A DNA stretch of 36,454 nucleotides from the NCBI GenBank assembly GCA_021793315.1, contig JAJYSZ010000024.1, positions 1-36,454 of the forward strand. Reading direction: 5' to 3'. Below, in pieces: positions 6,787 to 16,936 of this stretch; position 1 is the first letter of the stretch; each line of letters begins with the position of its first letter. Below the pieces are notes generated by a model. The model was not told the DNA's origin and searched no databases. It was given only the letters and a program-made list of their open reading frames with translations. The position numbers and the translations under genes are program-made. This stretch comes from Bacillota bacterium. Lineage in GTDB: Bacteria; Bacillota; Sulfobacillia; JAJZYS01; JAJYTV01.

Positions 6787-8664
6787 CTACTGCACCAGAG
6801 TAAGGTAGGCCACGATGGCCACTCCGCCGATGAGCACCGCTAGGCCGTAGCGCCGCAGGAAGCCGTCCTGGAGTGGCGCCAGCGCCTCGCCCCAGGCCTT
6901 GACCAGCGCCGCGATGCCCATCACGATGCCATCCACGACCACCCGATCGAAGAGATCGAGCACGATGGCGAGGTGGTCGGACGTCCAGACGAGCGCCGCG
7001 TGGCCGATCTCGTCGATGTAGTACTTGTTGTAGAGCACCTTGTGCACGCCGCGGGCGCCCTCCGGCAGTTCCGTGCGCACCTCGCCGCGGCCGAAGTACA
7101 GCCACGCGACGTAGATGCCCACCAGGACGAGCACCGCCGTCAACGCCATGGCGCCCCAGTTCGGAGCTGCCGAGGCGGCCGCGATGGTGCCGCCGGGGTA
7201 GCGGGCGAACACGGGTGCGAGCCAGTTGTCGAAGAGGCTCCAGGCACCCGGCACGTTGAGGTAGCCGCCGAACAGCGCGCCGACCGCCAGGACGATCAGC
7301 GGGATCGTCATCACCTTCGGCGACTCGTGCGGGTGGCCCTCACCGCGGTACGTGCCGTGGAACGTCAGGAAGATCAGGCGGAAGATGTAGAGGGCAGTGA
7401 AGAACGCCGTCACGACACCGACGAGCCAGAGCCAGAAGTGGCCTGAGGCCAACGCCTGGCCGAGGATCTCATCCTTCGAGAAGAAACCCGCGAAGAGCGG
7501 CACGCCGGCATTTGAGGCGGCACCGATCAGCATGGTCCAGTAGGTGATCGGCAGCAGCTTCTTGAGACCACCCATCTTGCGCATGTCCTGCTCGCCGCTG
7601 ACCGCGTGGATTACGGAACCGGCGGCGAGGAAGAGCAGCGCCTTGAAGAAGGCGTGCATGGTCAGGTGGAAGATGCCCGCGGCAAAGGCGCCGATGCCCA
7701 CCGCCAGGAACATGTAGCCGAGCTGCGACACCGTCGAGTAGGCGATGACGCGTTTGATGTCGTTCTGGGTGATGGCGATCGTCGCCGCGAAGAGCGCGGT
7801 GAAGGCGCCGATCCCCGCGATCCATTCGGCGGCAATCGGCGCGGCGTGGAAGATCGGGTAGGCGCGCGCCACGAGGTAGACGCCTGCCGTCACCATGGTG
7901 GCGGCGTGGATCAGGGCGGAGACCGGTGTCGGACCCTCCATGGCGTCCGGCAACCAGACGTGCAGCGGGAACTGCGCCGACTTGGCGGCCGCCCCCAGGT
8001 AGAGGAGGAAGGCGATCAGCTCGACCTGGAAGGCCGAGAGCGAACTCACGTGGCTGAAGACGCCGGCGTAGTTCAGGCGTCCGAGCGTCATGACCAGGAT
8101 GAAGATCGCCAGCATGATGCCGACGTCACCGGCGACATTGACCACCAAGGCCTTGCGGGCCGCCTGGACGGCGCTTGGCCGCGTGTGCCAGAAGCCGATC
8201 AGGAGGTAGGATGCGAGACCGACGCCGCCCCAGCCAACGAGGAGGAACACGAAGTTGTCCGCGCTGACGAGCAGCAGCATCGCGAGGGCGAAGAGGTTCA
8301 AATAGGAGAAGAAGCGTTGGAAGTTGTCGTCCTCGTGCATGTAGCCGACGGAGTACAGGTGGATCAGGAAGCCGACGAACGTGACGATCAGGAAGAACGT
8401 CGTCGACAGCGGGTCGATGAGAAGACCGAACTGCAGCTTCAGTGCACCCGCGTGAATCCACTGCCAGTACACCGGATCGAAGCTGCGCTGCGCCGCAGGC
8501 AGCTGCAGGAGGCGCCAGAACACGGAAAAGGCCCAGAGGAAGGCGGCGCCCATGGCTCCCACCGTGACGTACGCGGTGGCCTTGCGCCCGATGCTCTTGC
8601 CCAGTACGGCGGCGATCAGGCTGCCGAGGGCCGGCAGGAGGAGGATAACGATTGCGTCTTGCAT
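6787..8664 (-). CDS. nuoL: NADH-quinone oxidoreductase subunit L
   Basis: This 625-residue subunit is the largest of the membrane arm and lies at its distal end. Motifs include DPLSTTFFLIVTFVGFLIHLY, FPLHVWLPDAMEGPTPVSAL, the lysine region AITQNDIKRVIAYSTVSQLG and GVPLFAGFFSKDEIL. The C-terminal part ends with two hydrophobic stretches separated by an amphipathic segment, consistent with the long lateral helix HL and its terminal anchor. The length is typical (E. coli NuoL is 613). The start is ATG 8664, just after the nuoK stop, with GGGGTAGGAC upstream. Confidence 0.97.
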   Translation of the reverse strand: MQDAIVILLLPALGSLIAAVLGKSIGRKATAYVTVGAMGAAFLWAFSVFWRLLQLPAAQRSFDPVYWQWIHAGALKLQFGLLIDPLSTTFFLIVTFVGFLIHLYSVGYMHEDDNFQRFFSYLNLFALAMLLLVSADNFVFLLVGWGGVGLASYLLIGFWHTRPSAVQAARKALVVNVAGDVGIMLAIFILVMTLGRLNYAGVFSHVSSLSAFQVELIAFLLYLGAAAKSAQFPLHVWLPDAMEGPTPVSALIHAATMVTAGVYLVARAYPIFHAAPIAAEWIAGIGAFTALFAATIAITQNDIKRVIAYSTVSQLGYMFLAVGIGAFAAGIFHLTMHAFFKALLFLAAGSVIHAVSGEQDMRKMGGLKKLLPITYWTMLIGAASNAGVPLFAGFFSKDEILGQALASGHFWLWLVGVVTAFFTALYIFRLIFLTFHGTYRGEGHPHESPKVMTIPLIVLAVGALFGGYLNVPGAWSLFDNWLAPVFARYPGGTIAAASAAPNWGAMALTAVLVLVGIYVAWLYFGRGEVRTELPEGARGVHKVLYNKYYIDEIGHAALVWTSDHLAIVLDLFDRVVVDGIVMGIAALVKAWGEALAPLQDGFLRRYGLAVLIGGVAIVAYLTLVQ

Positions 8665-8667
8665 GTC

Positions 8668-8970
8668 CTACCCCTTCATCAGCGAGAGGTCGTCGACGTC
8701 CACGTGCTCGCGCTTGCGGAAGACCATGACGATGATCGCAAGGCCGATCGCGACTTCCGCCGCAGCGACCGTGATCACCAGGAACACGAAGATGTGCCCC
8801 GCCATGTCGAGATACTGGCGTGCGAAGGCCACGAAGCTGAGGTTCACGGCGTTCCACATCAGCTCGACCGCCATGAACATCTGCAGCGGGTTGCGCCTCG
8901 CGAGGACGCCTACGCCGCCGATGACGAACAGCACGGCGGAGAGGACAAGGTAGTAGCCGATCGGCACCAT
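8668..8970 (-). CDS. nuoK: NADH-quinone oxidoreductase subunit K
   Basis: This 100-residue, three-helix membrane subunit of complex I carries the conserved acidic residues of the proton path: MAVELMWNAVNL (Glu in helix 2) and TVAAAEVAIGLAI (Glu in helix 3). The start is ATG 8970 (MVPIGYYLVLSAVLF) after a GGGGAGGGAAGCTC ribosome-binding site; a longer frame to 9009 overlaps nuoJ and lacks family similarity. There are 13 bases between the nuoJ stop and this start. Confidence 0.96.
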   Translation of the reverse strand: MVPIGYYLVLSAVLFVIGGVGVLARRNPLQMFMAVELMWNAVNLSFVAFARQYLDMAGHIFVFLVITVAAAEVAIGLAIIVMVFRKREHVDVDDLSLMKG

Positions 8971-8983
8971 GAGCTTCCCTCCC

Positions 8984-9496
8984 CTACTCCTGCTCGCGTC
9001 CGAGCACAACGACCCCGATGACTGCGACGAGCAGCACCACGGCCGTCAGCTCGAAGGGCAGGAGGTATCGCGTAAAGAGCGCCGTGCCGAACGAGGCAAT
9101 GGAACCGAAGCTCCCGCCTTGCGGGCCCGCCAGCGTCCCGACCCACCCCGCGCCGACCACCGAGTGCAGCACCAGCACGAAGAGGATGAGACCGAAGAGC
9201 CCGGCGATCAGGGTCTGGTAGGCAAGGCGCAGGTGGTGCTCCTCCTTCGGCGGCTTGACGCCTGCCATCAGCAGCGTCACCACGAAGAGGAAGAGGACCA
9301 TGACCGCGCCGGCGTAGACCAGAACCTCGACGACGGCAAGGAACTCCGCGTGAAGGAGCAGGAAGAGGACGCCAAGCGACAGCATCGTGAGCACGAGCGA
9401 CAGGGCTGTATGCACCGGGTTGCGCGTTGTCACGACGCCCAGGGCGCCAGAGACGGCCAGCACGGCTGCGATCCAGAAGACGACGCTGCTCAGCAT
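8984..9496 (-). CDS. nuoJ: NADH-quinone oxidoreductase subunit J
   Basis: This 170-residue membrane subunit has five predicted helices. The family segments are RNPVHTALSLVLTMLSLGVLF in the N-terminal half and EVLVYAGAVMVLFLFVVTLL, which holds the pi-bulge helix TM3 involved in coupling. The start chosen is ATG 9496 (MLSSVVFW) after a GGGGG block. Upstream lies the 45-base gap to nuoH that contains a strong hairpin and no nuoI. Gene order otherwise follows the universal nuo operon. Confidence 0.96.
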   Translation of the reverse strand: MLSSVVFWIAAVLAVSGALGVVTTRNPVHTALSLVLTMLSLGVLFLLLHAEFLAVVEVLVYAGAVMVLFLFVVTLLMAGVKPPKEEHHLRLAYQTLIAGLFGLILFVLVLHSVVGAGWVGTLAGPQGGSFGSIASFGTALFTRYLLPFELTAVVLLVAVIGVVVLGREQE

Positions 9497-9515
9497 CCGA
9501 AGACCCCCTTGAGAA

Positions 9516-9538
9516 GGCCGGGGCACAGCGCCCCGGCC
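9516..9538 (-). other. Strong hairpin in the nuoH-nuoJ gap (nuoI missing)
   Basis: GGCCGGGGC (9516-9524) and GCCCCGGCC (9530-9538) form a perfect 9-bp stem with a 5-base loop, starting 3 bases after the nuoH stop on the minus strand. The following bases are TTCTC, not a run of T. It may be an attenuator, an RNase-processing or stability element, or a remnant of the event that removed nuoI. Confidence 0.6.
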
Positions 9539-9541
9539 CCC

Positions 9542-10522
9542 TTAGCGTGCAACGGCCACCCAGACGGCGGTCGCGAGCGTGTTGAGAAGGGCCACCGGCA
9601 GAAGGACCTTCCAGCCGAAGGCCATGAGGCGATCGTAGCGCAGACGAGGCAGCGTCGCCCGCAGCCAGATGAAGAAGTACATGAACGCCGCGACCTTGAT
9701 GATGAACCAGATCTCCGGCGGCAACCACGGACCGTGCCAGCCGCCCAGGAAGAGGGTCGTCGCAAGGCCGGACACCGTGATCATGTTGATGTACTCCGCC
9801 ATCATGTACATGGCCCACTTGAGGCCCGTGTACTCCGTATGGTAACCAGCCACAAGCTCGTTCTCCGCTTCTGGCAGGTCGAACGGAGTGCGGTTCGTCT
9901 CTGCGACCATGGTGATCAGGTAGATGATGAAGCCGAGGATCTGCGGAACGATGAACCAGAGGTGGTACTGCTTCGAGATGATCGTGTTGAGATCGGCGGA
10001 CCCGGCGGCCAGCAGCACACCGGTCACGGCCAGACCCATGGCCAGCTCGTACGAGATGATCTGGGCTGTCGAGCGGAGACCGCCGAGCAGGCTGTACTTG
10101 TTCGACGACGCCCAGCCGCCGAGGATCAGGCCGTACACGCCGAGCGACGTCACGGCGAAGATGAACAGGATGCCGATGTTCGGTCCGCCGATCTCCATCG
10201 GCACCGTCTGGCCGAAGATGTGGATCGGCGGTCCCCACGGGATGACCGCGAAGGCTATGAGGGCTGCCGTGAGCGAGATGAACGGCGCCAGCAGGTAGAC
10301 GACGCGGTCCGCCGCGGTCGGGATGATCTCCTCTTTGAACACGAGCTTGAGTCCGTCGGCCACGAACTGCAGGACGCCGGCCGGGCCGAGGCGGTTCGGC
10401 CCGGGCCGGAACTGGAAGCGCGCGAGCACCTTGCGCTCCAGCCAGGTCATCAGGCCGAACGCCGAGAGCAGCAGTACGGCCGTGATGAGACCTTTAACGA
10501 GGATGAGAATGACTGTCAGCAT
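9542..10522 (-). CDS. nuoH: NADH-quinone oxidoreductase subunit H
   Basis: This 326-residue membrane subunit joins the membrane arm to the hydrophilic arm and forms much of the quinone chamber with NuoB and NuoD. Conserved segments are TWLERKVLARFQFRPGPNR, GVLQFVADGLKLVFKEE, the GGWASSNKYSLLGGLRS loop and the acidic loop AETNRTPFDLPEAENELVAG, which contacts the quinone path. The length is normal. The ATG lies 1 base after the nuoG stop, with GGAG upstream. In almost all complete operons the next gene is nuoI; here it is nuoJ. Confidence 0.97.
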   Translation of the reverse strand: MLTVILILVKGLITAVLLLSAFGLMTWLERKVLARFQFRPGPNRLGPAGVLQFVADGLKLVFKEEIIPTAADRVVYLLAPFISLTAALIAFAVIPWGPPIHIFGQTVPMEIGGPNIGILFIFAVTSLGVYGLILGGWASSNKYSLLGGLRSTAQIISYELAMGLAVTGVLLAAGSADLNTIISKQYHLWFIVPQILGFIIYLITMVAETNRTPFDLPEAENELVAGYHTEYTGLKWAMYMMAEYINMITVSGLATTLFLGGWHGPWLPPEIWFIIKVAAFMYFFIWLRATLPRLRYDRLMAFGWKVLLPVALLNTLATAVWVAVAR

Positions 10523-10523
10523 C

Positions 10524-12517
10524 CTACTCCGCCCTCCCAGCGAGCTCCGCCTGCGGCACGAGCGAGCGCAGGAACGGATCGGGCGTTACGCCCTTGTGGT
10601 AGATGCTTGCCTTGACGGCTGCATGCGCCGCGGGTTCGTAGCCGCCCTTCGGCTGGGGTCCGCCCTCACGGCGGTGCGCCTCGAACAGGGCGGGCAGTTC
10701 CGCCCGCACGGCCGCCTCGGTCTCCTCCTGGCTCCAGTCGACGCCAACGAGCTGCGCCATGATCTGCCAGTCGTCGTAGACGCCGCTCGGCCGGGTCGCG
10801 CCAGAATAGAAGCGCTGGGCGCGCCCCTCCATGTTGACGAAGTGCCCATCCGACTCCGCCCAGGCGGCCAGCGGCAGCACGACATCGGCGCGCTCCGTGA
10901 GGGCGCTCGGCACCACGGCGGCCACTGCCAGGAACGGCAGGCGGTTGAGCGCCGCAGCGACGAGGTCATGGTCAGGGAACTCGTCGAGGTCGTCTGCCAG
11001 CAGGAAGAGCCCGTCGAGCTCGCCCTTGCCTGCTGCTTCGAGCATGCCCCTGGCGTCCAGCCCGCCCTCGCCCGGCACCAGGCCGACCGCCTGGGCGCCG
11101 AACGAATTCGCAAGGCCGCCCACCACCATGGTGTAGGTCTCGCCCGGGCGCGCCTTGACGGCCGCCTCGATGGCCGCCGCGACATCCTGTCCGCGGCCGC
11201 TCCAGACCATGAGCACCTTCGTGGCCTTCAGGAAGGCGTCTCCGATCTCGCCCTGGCCCTGCGCGATCTGCGCCAGCGTCTTGGCGACGTCGTCCGTGTG
11301 CACGTCCTCGTGCGGCATGTCGAGCAGATCTGTGCGCTGTCCGATGCTGACGATGCGCAGGCCCTTGCGCTCGAACCTGCGCAGCCGCAGGCCGAACACC
11401 GGAGCCTCCTCGATGAGCTCCGCGTCAAGCGCCAGCACCAGATCCGCGTCGTTCACGTCATCGATCCGACCCACAGGGCCCGGAGCGATCGCAGTCGTGA
11501 GCGGCAGGACACGGTGGTCGACGTTCTGGGACCCGAGCTTCTCCTGCATCCAGCGACGCATCAGGTACTGGGCCTCAAGCGAGCTGCGGCCGCCACCGAG
11601 CGCGCCCACCCGACCCTTCATGCCGGTCTCGAGCGCAGCGATCGCTTCGGACCACGACACGGCCACGAGCTGCTCGCCGCGACGCACCATGGGCTCGGTC
11701 AACCGCTGCCCTTCGTGCAGGAAGCCGTAACCGAAGCGGCCGCGGTCGCACAGCCAGCCCCAGTCGATCTCCTCGTTGTCGCGCGAGAGGATGCGCTTGA
11801 CCTCGCCGTGGCGCAGCGACAGCCGGATGTTGCAGCCGACCGGGCAGTGCGGACAGACCGATTCGACCTCGTCCAGGTCCCAGGGCCGCGCCTTGAAGCG
11901 GAACGGACGCGACGTGAGGGCGCCGACGGGGCAGATCTCGATGGTGTTGCCGGAGAAGATCGAGTCGAAGGTGCGCCCTTCGGCGACGTCGACGACCGCG
12001 TGACCGCCGCGGTCGTGCAGCGTCAGGACGGGATCGCCGGCAACGTCCTGCATGAAGCGCACACAGCGCATGCACTGGATGCAGCGCTCCTGGTCCAGCT
12101 CGACGATCGGGCCGAGCGCCCGAGCCTTGTCGAGGTGGCGCTTGTGATCGGCGAAGCGGGTCAGGTTCGGGCCGTAGCGGATCGAGTTGTCCTGCAGCTC
12201 GCACTCGCCGCCCTTGTCGCAAATCGGGCAGTCCAAGGGGTGGTTCGCGAGCAGGAACTCGAGCACGCCGGCGTGCGACTTCCTGACCTCGTCGGTGTCG
12301 GTGTGGACGACCATGCCTTCCGCGACCGGCGTGGCACAGGCCGGCTGAAGCTTCGGCATCTTCTCGATGCGCACGAGGCACATGCGGCAGGCCGCCACCG
12401 GATCCATGCGCGGATGGTAGCAGAAGACGGGGATTTCGATGCCCGCCTGCTTGGCGGCGTCGAGGATCAAGGTCCCGGGCTCGACCTGTACCTCGCGGCC
12501 GTCGATCGTGAGGTTAA

Positions 12518-12521
<4 letters not shown>
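10524..12521 (-). CDS. nuoG: NADH-quinone oxidoreductase subunit G (iron-sulfur)
   Basis: This 665-residue peripheral subunit carries electrons from NuoF towards the NuoB side. Ligand sets are visible for N1b (C34, C45, C48, C62), N5 (H94, C98, C101, C107), N4 (C147, C150, C153, C197) and the optional N7 cluster (C223, C226, C230, C258). The rest is the molybdopterin-oxidoreductase-like fold without cofactor, and it is shorter than in E. coli (908) or Thermus (783). The start is TTG 12521-12519, with GGGGGAGG 7 bases upstream, overlapping the nuoF stop. N7 is found only in a subset of bacteria. In known complex I, electrons pass from N5 to N6a in NuoI, which is not encoded in this operon. Confidence 0.97.
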
Positions 12522-13790
<1,269 letters not shown>

Positions 13791-13798
<8 letters not shown>

Positions 13799-14273
13799 CG
13801 CTCCGGACCTCCTTCGCGGCCTTGTCGAGGAAGGAACGCAATTGCTCCTTGGTCATGTTCGGGTAGAAGTCGAGGTTGATCTGCACCGCGGGAGCGTCCT
13901 TGCAGAGCGCGATGCACTCGACCTCCTCCACGGTGAAGAGGCCGTCCGGCGTAGTCCCGTTGCGCTGCACGCCAAGCTCGTCGTAGAGGAACCGCGACAA
14001 CTCGTCGGCGCCGTTCAGCTGGCAGCTCAGGCCGCGGCAGACCTGGATCAGGTACTTGCCGGTCGGCTGGCGGTGGAACAGCGTGTAGAACGTCAGCACT
14101 CCTTCGACGTAGGCCGGCGTCACGCCCATGAGGTCCGCAACCACCTGCACCTCGGCCTCGGGGATATAGCCGAACTCGTCTTCGACAAGGTGGAGCATCG
14201 GGATCAGCGCCGACGACTTCTTGGGGAAGCGATGCAGCAGTTCCTTCGCCTTGGCGAGGTTTTCCGCATTCAT
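13791..14273 (-). CDS. nuoE: NADH-quinone oxidoreductase subunit E
   Basis: This 160-residue thioredoxin-fold subunit holds cluster N1a. The four [2Fe-2S] ligands are C79 and C84 (VCRGLSC) and C120 and C124 (ECIALC). The N-terminal helical bundle reads MLHLVEDEFGYIPEAEVQVVADLMG. The ATG (14273-14271) overlaps the nuoD stop as ATGA; a much longer frame upstream is only the shadow of nuoD. It forms the NADH dehydrogenase module with NuoF and NuoG. Confidence 0.97.
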
Positions 14274-15481
14274 CGGTCCACCTCCCCGAGCACGATGTCG
14301 ATGGAACCGATCGCCGCCACGACGTCCGCCAGGATCTTGTCCTGCACCAGCGTGGGCAGTGCCTGCAGGTTGTAGAACGAAGGTCCCCGCACCCGCACGC
14401 GATAGGGCTTGCCGGAACCATCCGACACGATGAAGTAGCCGATCTCGCCCTTCGGACCCTCGACCGCCGAGTAGACCTCGCCGGCCGGAACCCTGATGCC
14501 TTCCGTGAAGAGCTTGAAGTGGTAGATCAGGGCCTCCATGTTGCGGCCGATCTCTGCCTTGTTCGGCGGGTAGATCTTCCAGCCGGGCACGTGCCACTCG
14601 CCTTCCGGCAGATGGTCGATCGCCTGGCGGACGATCTTGAGGCTCTCCTGCATCTCGCGCATGCGCACGTGGTACCGGGCGTAGACGTCGCCGTCGGTCT
14701 CAATTGGAACCTCGAACTCAAAGTCCTCGTAGGATGAGTAGGGGTTCGTCTTGCGCAGGTCGCGGGGAACACCGCATGCCCGCAGCAGCGGGCCGGTCCA
14801 GCCAAAGTCCAGGGCTTGCTCGGCGGTGATCGGAGCCGTGCCCTTGAGGCGTTCCAGCCAGATCGGGTTGCGGTCAAGAAGGTTGTAGTATTCCTGGAGC
14901 CAGCGCGGGAAGCCGTCCAGGAACGCCCGCAGCTTCTCCTCGAAGCCCGGCGGCAGGTCGTTCAGGAGACCGCCAACGCGGAAGTAGCTCGGGTTCATGC
15001 GCGTACCCGCCGACATCTCGATCAGGTCGAGGATCTGCTCGCGCTGCTGCATCGTGTAGAAGAACGGCGACATCGCGCCCATGTCCATGGCACTCGTGCC
15101 AAGCCACACGAGGTGGCTCGCGATGCGCGAGAGCTCCGCGAACATGACGCGGATGTACTGGCAGCGCTTGGGCACCTCGACGCCGAGGAGCTTCTCGACG
15201 CCGAGCACGTAGCCAAAGTTGTTCGTGATCGGCGACAGGTAGTCCATGCGGTCCGTCAAGGTGATCGCCTGGTTGAAGGTCAGATCCTCGCAGTTCTTCT
15301 CGATGCCGGTATGCAGATACCCGATGATCGGCTCGCACGCGCGCACCTGTTCGCCGTCCAGGGCCAGACGTACGCGGAGCACGCCGTGCGTGCTCGGGTG
15401 CTGCGGTCCAAGGTTGATCACCATGGGCTTGAGGCCGGTCTCGGGGTCGACCTGGCCGAAGGTCGTCTCGATTTCCGCCAT
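14270..15481 (-). CDS. nuoD: NADH-quinone oxidoreductase subunit D
   Basis: This 403-residue 49-kDa-type subunit is related to the large subunit of NiFe hydrogenase and forms the quinone-binding pocket with NuoB. Landmarks are NLGPQHPSTHGVLR, whose His binds the quinone head group in known structures, GYLHTGIEKNCED, the tract MDYLSPITNNFGYVLGVEKL and the C-terminal DKILADVVAAIGSIDIVLGEVDR in which the hydrogenase cysteines are absent, as normal for complex I. The start is ATG 15481 (MAEIETTFGQ) with a G-rich ribosome-binding site; 13 bases separate it from nuoC. NuoC and NuoD are separate genes, unlike the fused NuoCD of enterobacteria. Confidence 0.97.
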   Translation of the reverse strand: MAEIETTFGQVDPETGLKPMVINLGPQHPSTHGVLRVRLALDGEQVRACEPIIGYLHTGIEKNCEDLTFNQAITLTDRMDYLSPITNNFGYVLGVEKLLGVEVPKRCQYIRVMFAELSRIASHLVWLGTSAMDMGAMSPFFYTMQQREQILDLIEMSAGTRMNPSYFRVGGLLNDLPPGFEEKLRAFLDGFPRWLQEYYNLLDRNPIWLERLKGTAPITAEQALDFGWTGPLLRACGVPRDLRKTNPYSSYEDFEFEVPIETDGDVYARYHVRMREMQESLKIVRQAIDHLPEGEWHVPGWKIYPPNKAEIGRNMEALIYHFKLFTEGIRVPAGEVYSAVEGPKGEIGYFIVSDGSGKPYRVRVRGPSFYNLQALPTLVQDKILADVVAAIGSIDIVLGEVDR

Positions 15482-15494
15482 GCCGATTCCCCCC

Positions 15495-15962
15495 TTACTC
15501 GTGCACCAGCGGCGGCAAGGGGTCGAGCCCCGTGAGGGGGTAGTCCTTGCGCAGCGGGTGGCCGTTCCAGTCATCGGGCATGAGAATCCGCTTCATGTCG
15601 GGGTGGCCGCGGAAGCGGACGCCGAACATGTCGTAGCACTCCCGCTCGGCCCAGTTGGCCGAAGCGAAGACGTGCGCGATGCTCGGGACGCTGGGTTCGT
15701 CCCCGCCCACCTGAACCTTGAGCCGCAGCCACGTCTTGTGCTCCAGGTGGTAGAGGTGGTAGATGACGTCGAAGCGCGGCTCGCGCCCCAGGCGGTCCAC
15801 CGCGGTGATGTCGATCAGCATGTTGAATCCCTGGGATTTCAGGAATGTGATAACGCTCACGATCTCGGCCGCGGGCAACTGCACGACGGTCTGGCCGAGC
15901 GCCTCCGATACCGTGACGCGATCGCCGAACGACTCCTGGAGGGCGTCGAGGATCTCCTTCAC
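15495..15962 (-). CDS. nuoC: NADH-quinone oxidoreductase subunit C
   Basis: This 155-residue 30-kDa-type subunit of the connecting module shows the signature block from [32 protein letters not shown] to the end LRKDYPLTG. The GTG start (15962-15960) overlaps the nuoB stop as GTGA, with GGAGG 10 bases upstream. It stabilises the NuoB-NuoD region and has no cofactor of its own. Confidence 0.96.
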   Translation of the reverse strand: MKEILDALQESFGDRVTVSEALGQTVVQLPAAEIVSVITFLKSQGFNMLIDITAVDRLGREPRFDVIYHLYHLEHKTWLRLKVQVGGDEPSVPSIAHVFASANWAERECYDMFGVRFRGHPDMKRILMPDDWNGHPLRKDYPLTGLDPLPPLVHE

Positions 15963-16465
15963 GTGCGGGCCACCTCCTCAGGCGACGGCATCTCCGGCGC
16001 CATGGGGCGCCCGCCCATGCGGATCTTCTTCTGCAGCTGCATGACGGCCTCGAGCAGCCCCTCCGGCGTCGGGGGGCAGCCGGGCACGTAGACGTCCACA
16101 GGCACGACCCTGTCGACGCCCTGCACGACGGCATAGTTGTTGAAGACACCGCCGACGGAGGCACACGCCCCCATGGCGATGACCCACTTGGGCTCAGGCA
16201 TCTGGTCGTACAGTTCGCGCACGATCGGCGCCATCTTCTGGCAGACGCGGCCGGCCACGATCATGACGTCTGCCTGCCTGGGCGACGCGCGCATGACCTC
16301 GGCGCCAAACCGCGACAGGTCGAAACGCGAAGCAGCTGTCGCCATCATCTCGATGGCGCAGCAAGCAAGGCCGAACTGCGCCGGCCACAGAGATCCGGAC
16401 TGTGCCCACTGCGCGAGCTTCTTCATGCTCGCAAAAAGGATGGGGCGATCCTCTACTCCTGCCAC
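15959..16465 (-). CDS. nuoB: NADH-quinone oxidoreductase subunit B
   Basis: This 168-residue PSST-type subunit holds cluster N2, which reduces quinone. Ligands are the tandem cysteines C35-C36 ([11 protein letters not shown]), C101 (MGACAS) and C130 (VPGCPP). An extra cysteine, C75, sits in [10 protein letters not shown] where many homologues have Ser or Thr. The GTG at 16465 is the start I prefer because GAGGGGG lies 6 bases before it; a GTG at 16486 is possible but has no ribosome-binding site, and an ATG at MKKLAQW would truncate the family N-terminus. The start lies within the last codons of nuoA, so translation is coupled. Confidence 0.95.
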   Translation of the reverse strand: MAGVEDRPILFASMKKLAQWAQSGSLWPAQFGLACCAIEMMATAASRFDLSRFGAEVMRASPRQADVMIVAGRVCQKMAPIVRELYDQMPEPKWVIAMGACASVGGVFNNYAVVQGVDRVVPVDVYVPGCPPTPEGLLEAVMQLQKKIRMGGRPMAPEMPSPEEVART

Positions 16466-16812
16466 TGGAATCCCCCTCTCTTCCACACGTACGCGTAGCC
16501 GATGGCCAGCACGATGATGAAGAGAACCATCTCCATGAGGCCGAAGAGACGCAGTTTGTGCATCAGCACGGCCCAGGGATAAAACGATACGGCCTCGACG
16601 TCGAAGATCATGAAGAGCATCGCGACGAGGTAAAACTTGACGGAAAAGCGGGGCCCTACGGACGTCTCAGGAATGATGCCGCACTCGTACGTCGCCTGCT
16701 TCGCGGCGGACGGCTTGCGCGGTCCAAGCATGCGGGACGCGCCTAGCACACCTGCCGTTATGACAAGTGCGATGGCAATGTACAAAGCGATCGGGAAGTA
16801 TTGCGAGAGCAT
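16453..16812 (-). CDS. nuoA: NADH-quinone oxidoreductase subunit A
   Basis: This 119-residue, three-helix membrane subunit is first in the operon. The diagnostic loop [32 protein letters not shown] is present in its parts, including the conserved Cys and Glu of the flexible TM1-2 loop and the FDVE motif of helix 2. The start is ATG 16812, after GGTGGGGGTGGGCGC. A promoter candidate lies 34-62 bases upstream. Confidence 0.96.
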   Translation of the reverse strand: MLSQYFPIALYIAIALVITAGVLGASRMLGPRKPSAAKQATYECGIIPETSVGPRFSVKFYLVAMLFMIFDVEAVSFYPWAVLMHKLRLFGLMEMVLFIIVLAIGYAYVWKRGGFQWQE

Positions 16813-16845
16813 GCGCCCACCCCCACCGTTCGGAGTCCAACGGAC

Positions 16846-16874
16846 AGTGTATCACACGGCCAGAAGTGTGGGAA
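16846..16874 (-). promoter_or_regulatory. Candidate nuo operon promoter
   Basis: On the minus strand TTCCCA (16874-16869), a 17-base spacer and TACACT (16851-16846) form a vegetative-type promoter. Each hexamer matches 4 of 6 consensus bases, and a TG one base before the -10 gives an extended -10. Transcription would start about 25-30 bases before the nuoA ATG. Prediction by eye only. Confidence 0.5.
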
Positions 16875-16885
16875 CGCTAACTGCT

Positions 16886-16904
16886 TGGTCCGAAAAGCGG
16901 ACCA
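16886..16904. promoter_or_regulatory. Inverted repeat upstream of the nuo promoter
   Basis: TGGTCCG-aaaag-CGGACCA is a perfect 7-bp inverted repeat with a 5-base spacer, starting 12 bases upstream of the candidate nuo -35. It could be an operator for a dimeric regulator. It is followed within 25 bases by a second perfect palindrome, ACCAATTGGT (16927-16936). Confidence 0.4.
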
Positions 16905-16936
16905 TTGCCGCAGGTGCCTGGGTCGTACCAATTGGT

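Noticed and set aside
3695-9021. Long plus-strand open frames opposite nuoN, nuoM, nuoL and nuoK
   Set aside because: They are shadows created by high GC and codon bias; their Glu/Arg/His/Gln-rich content is typical of antisense frames of membrane proteins.
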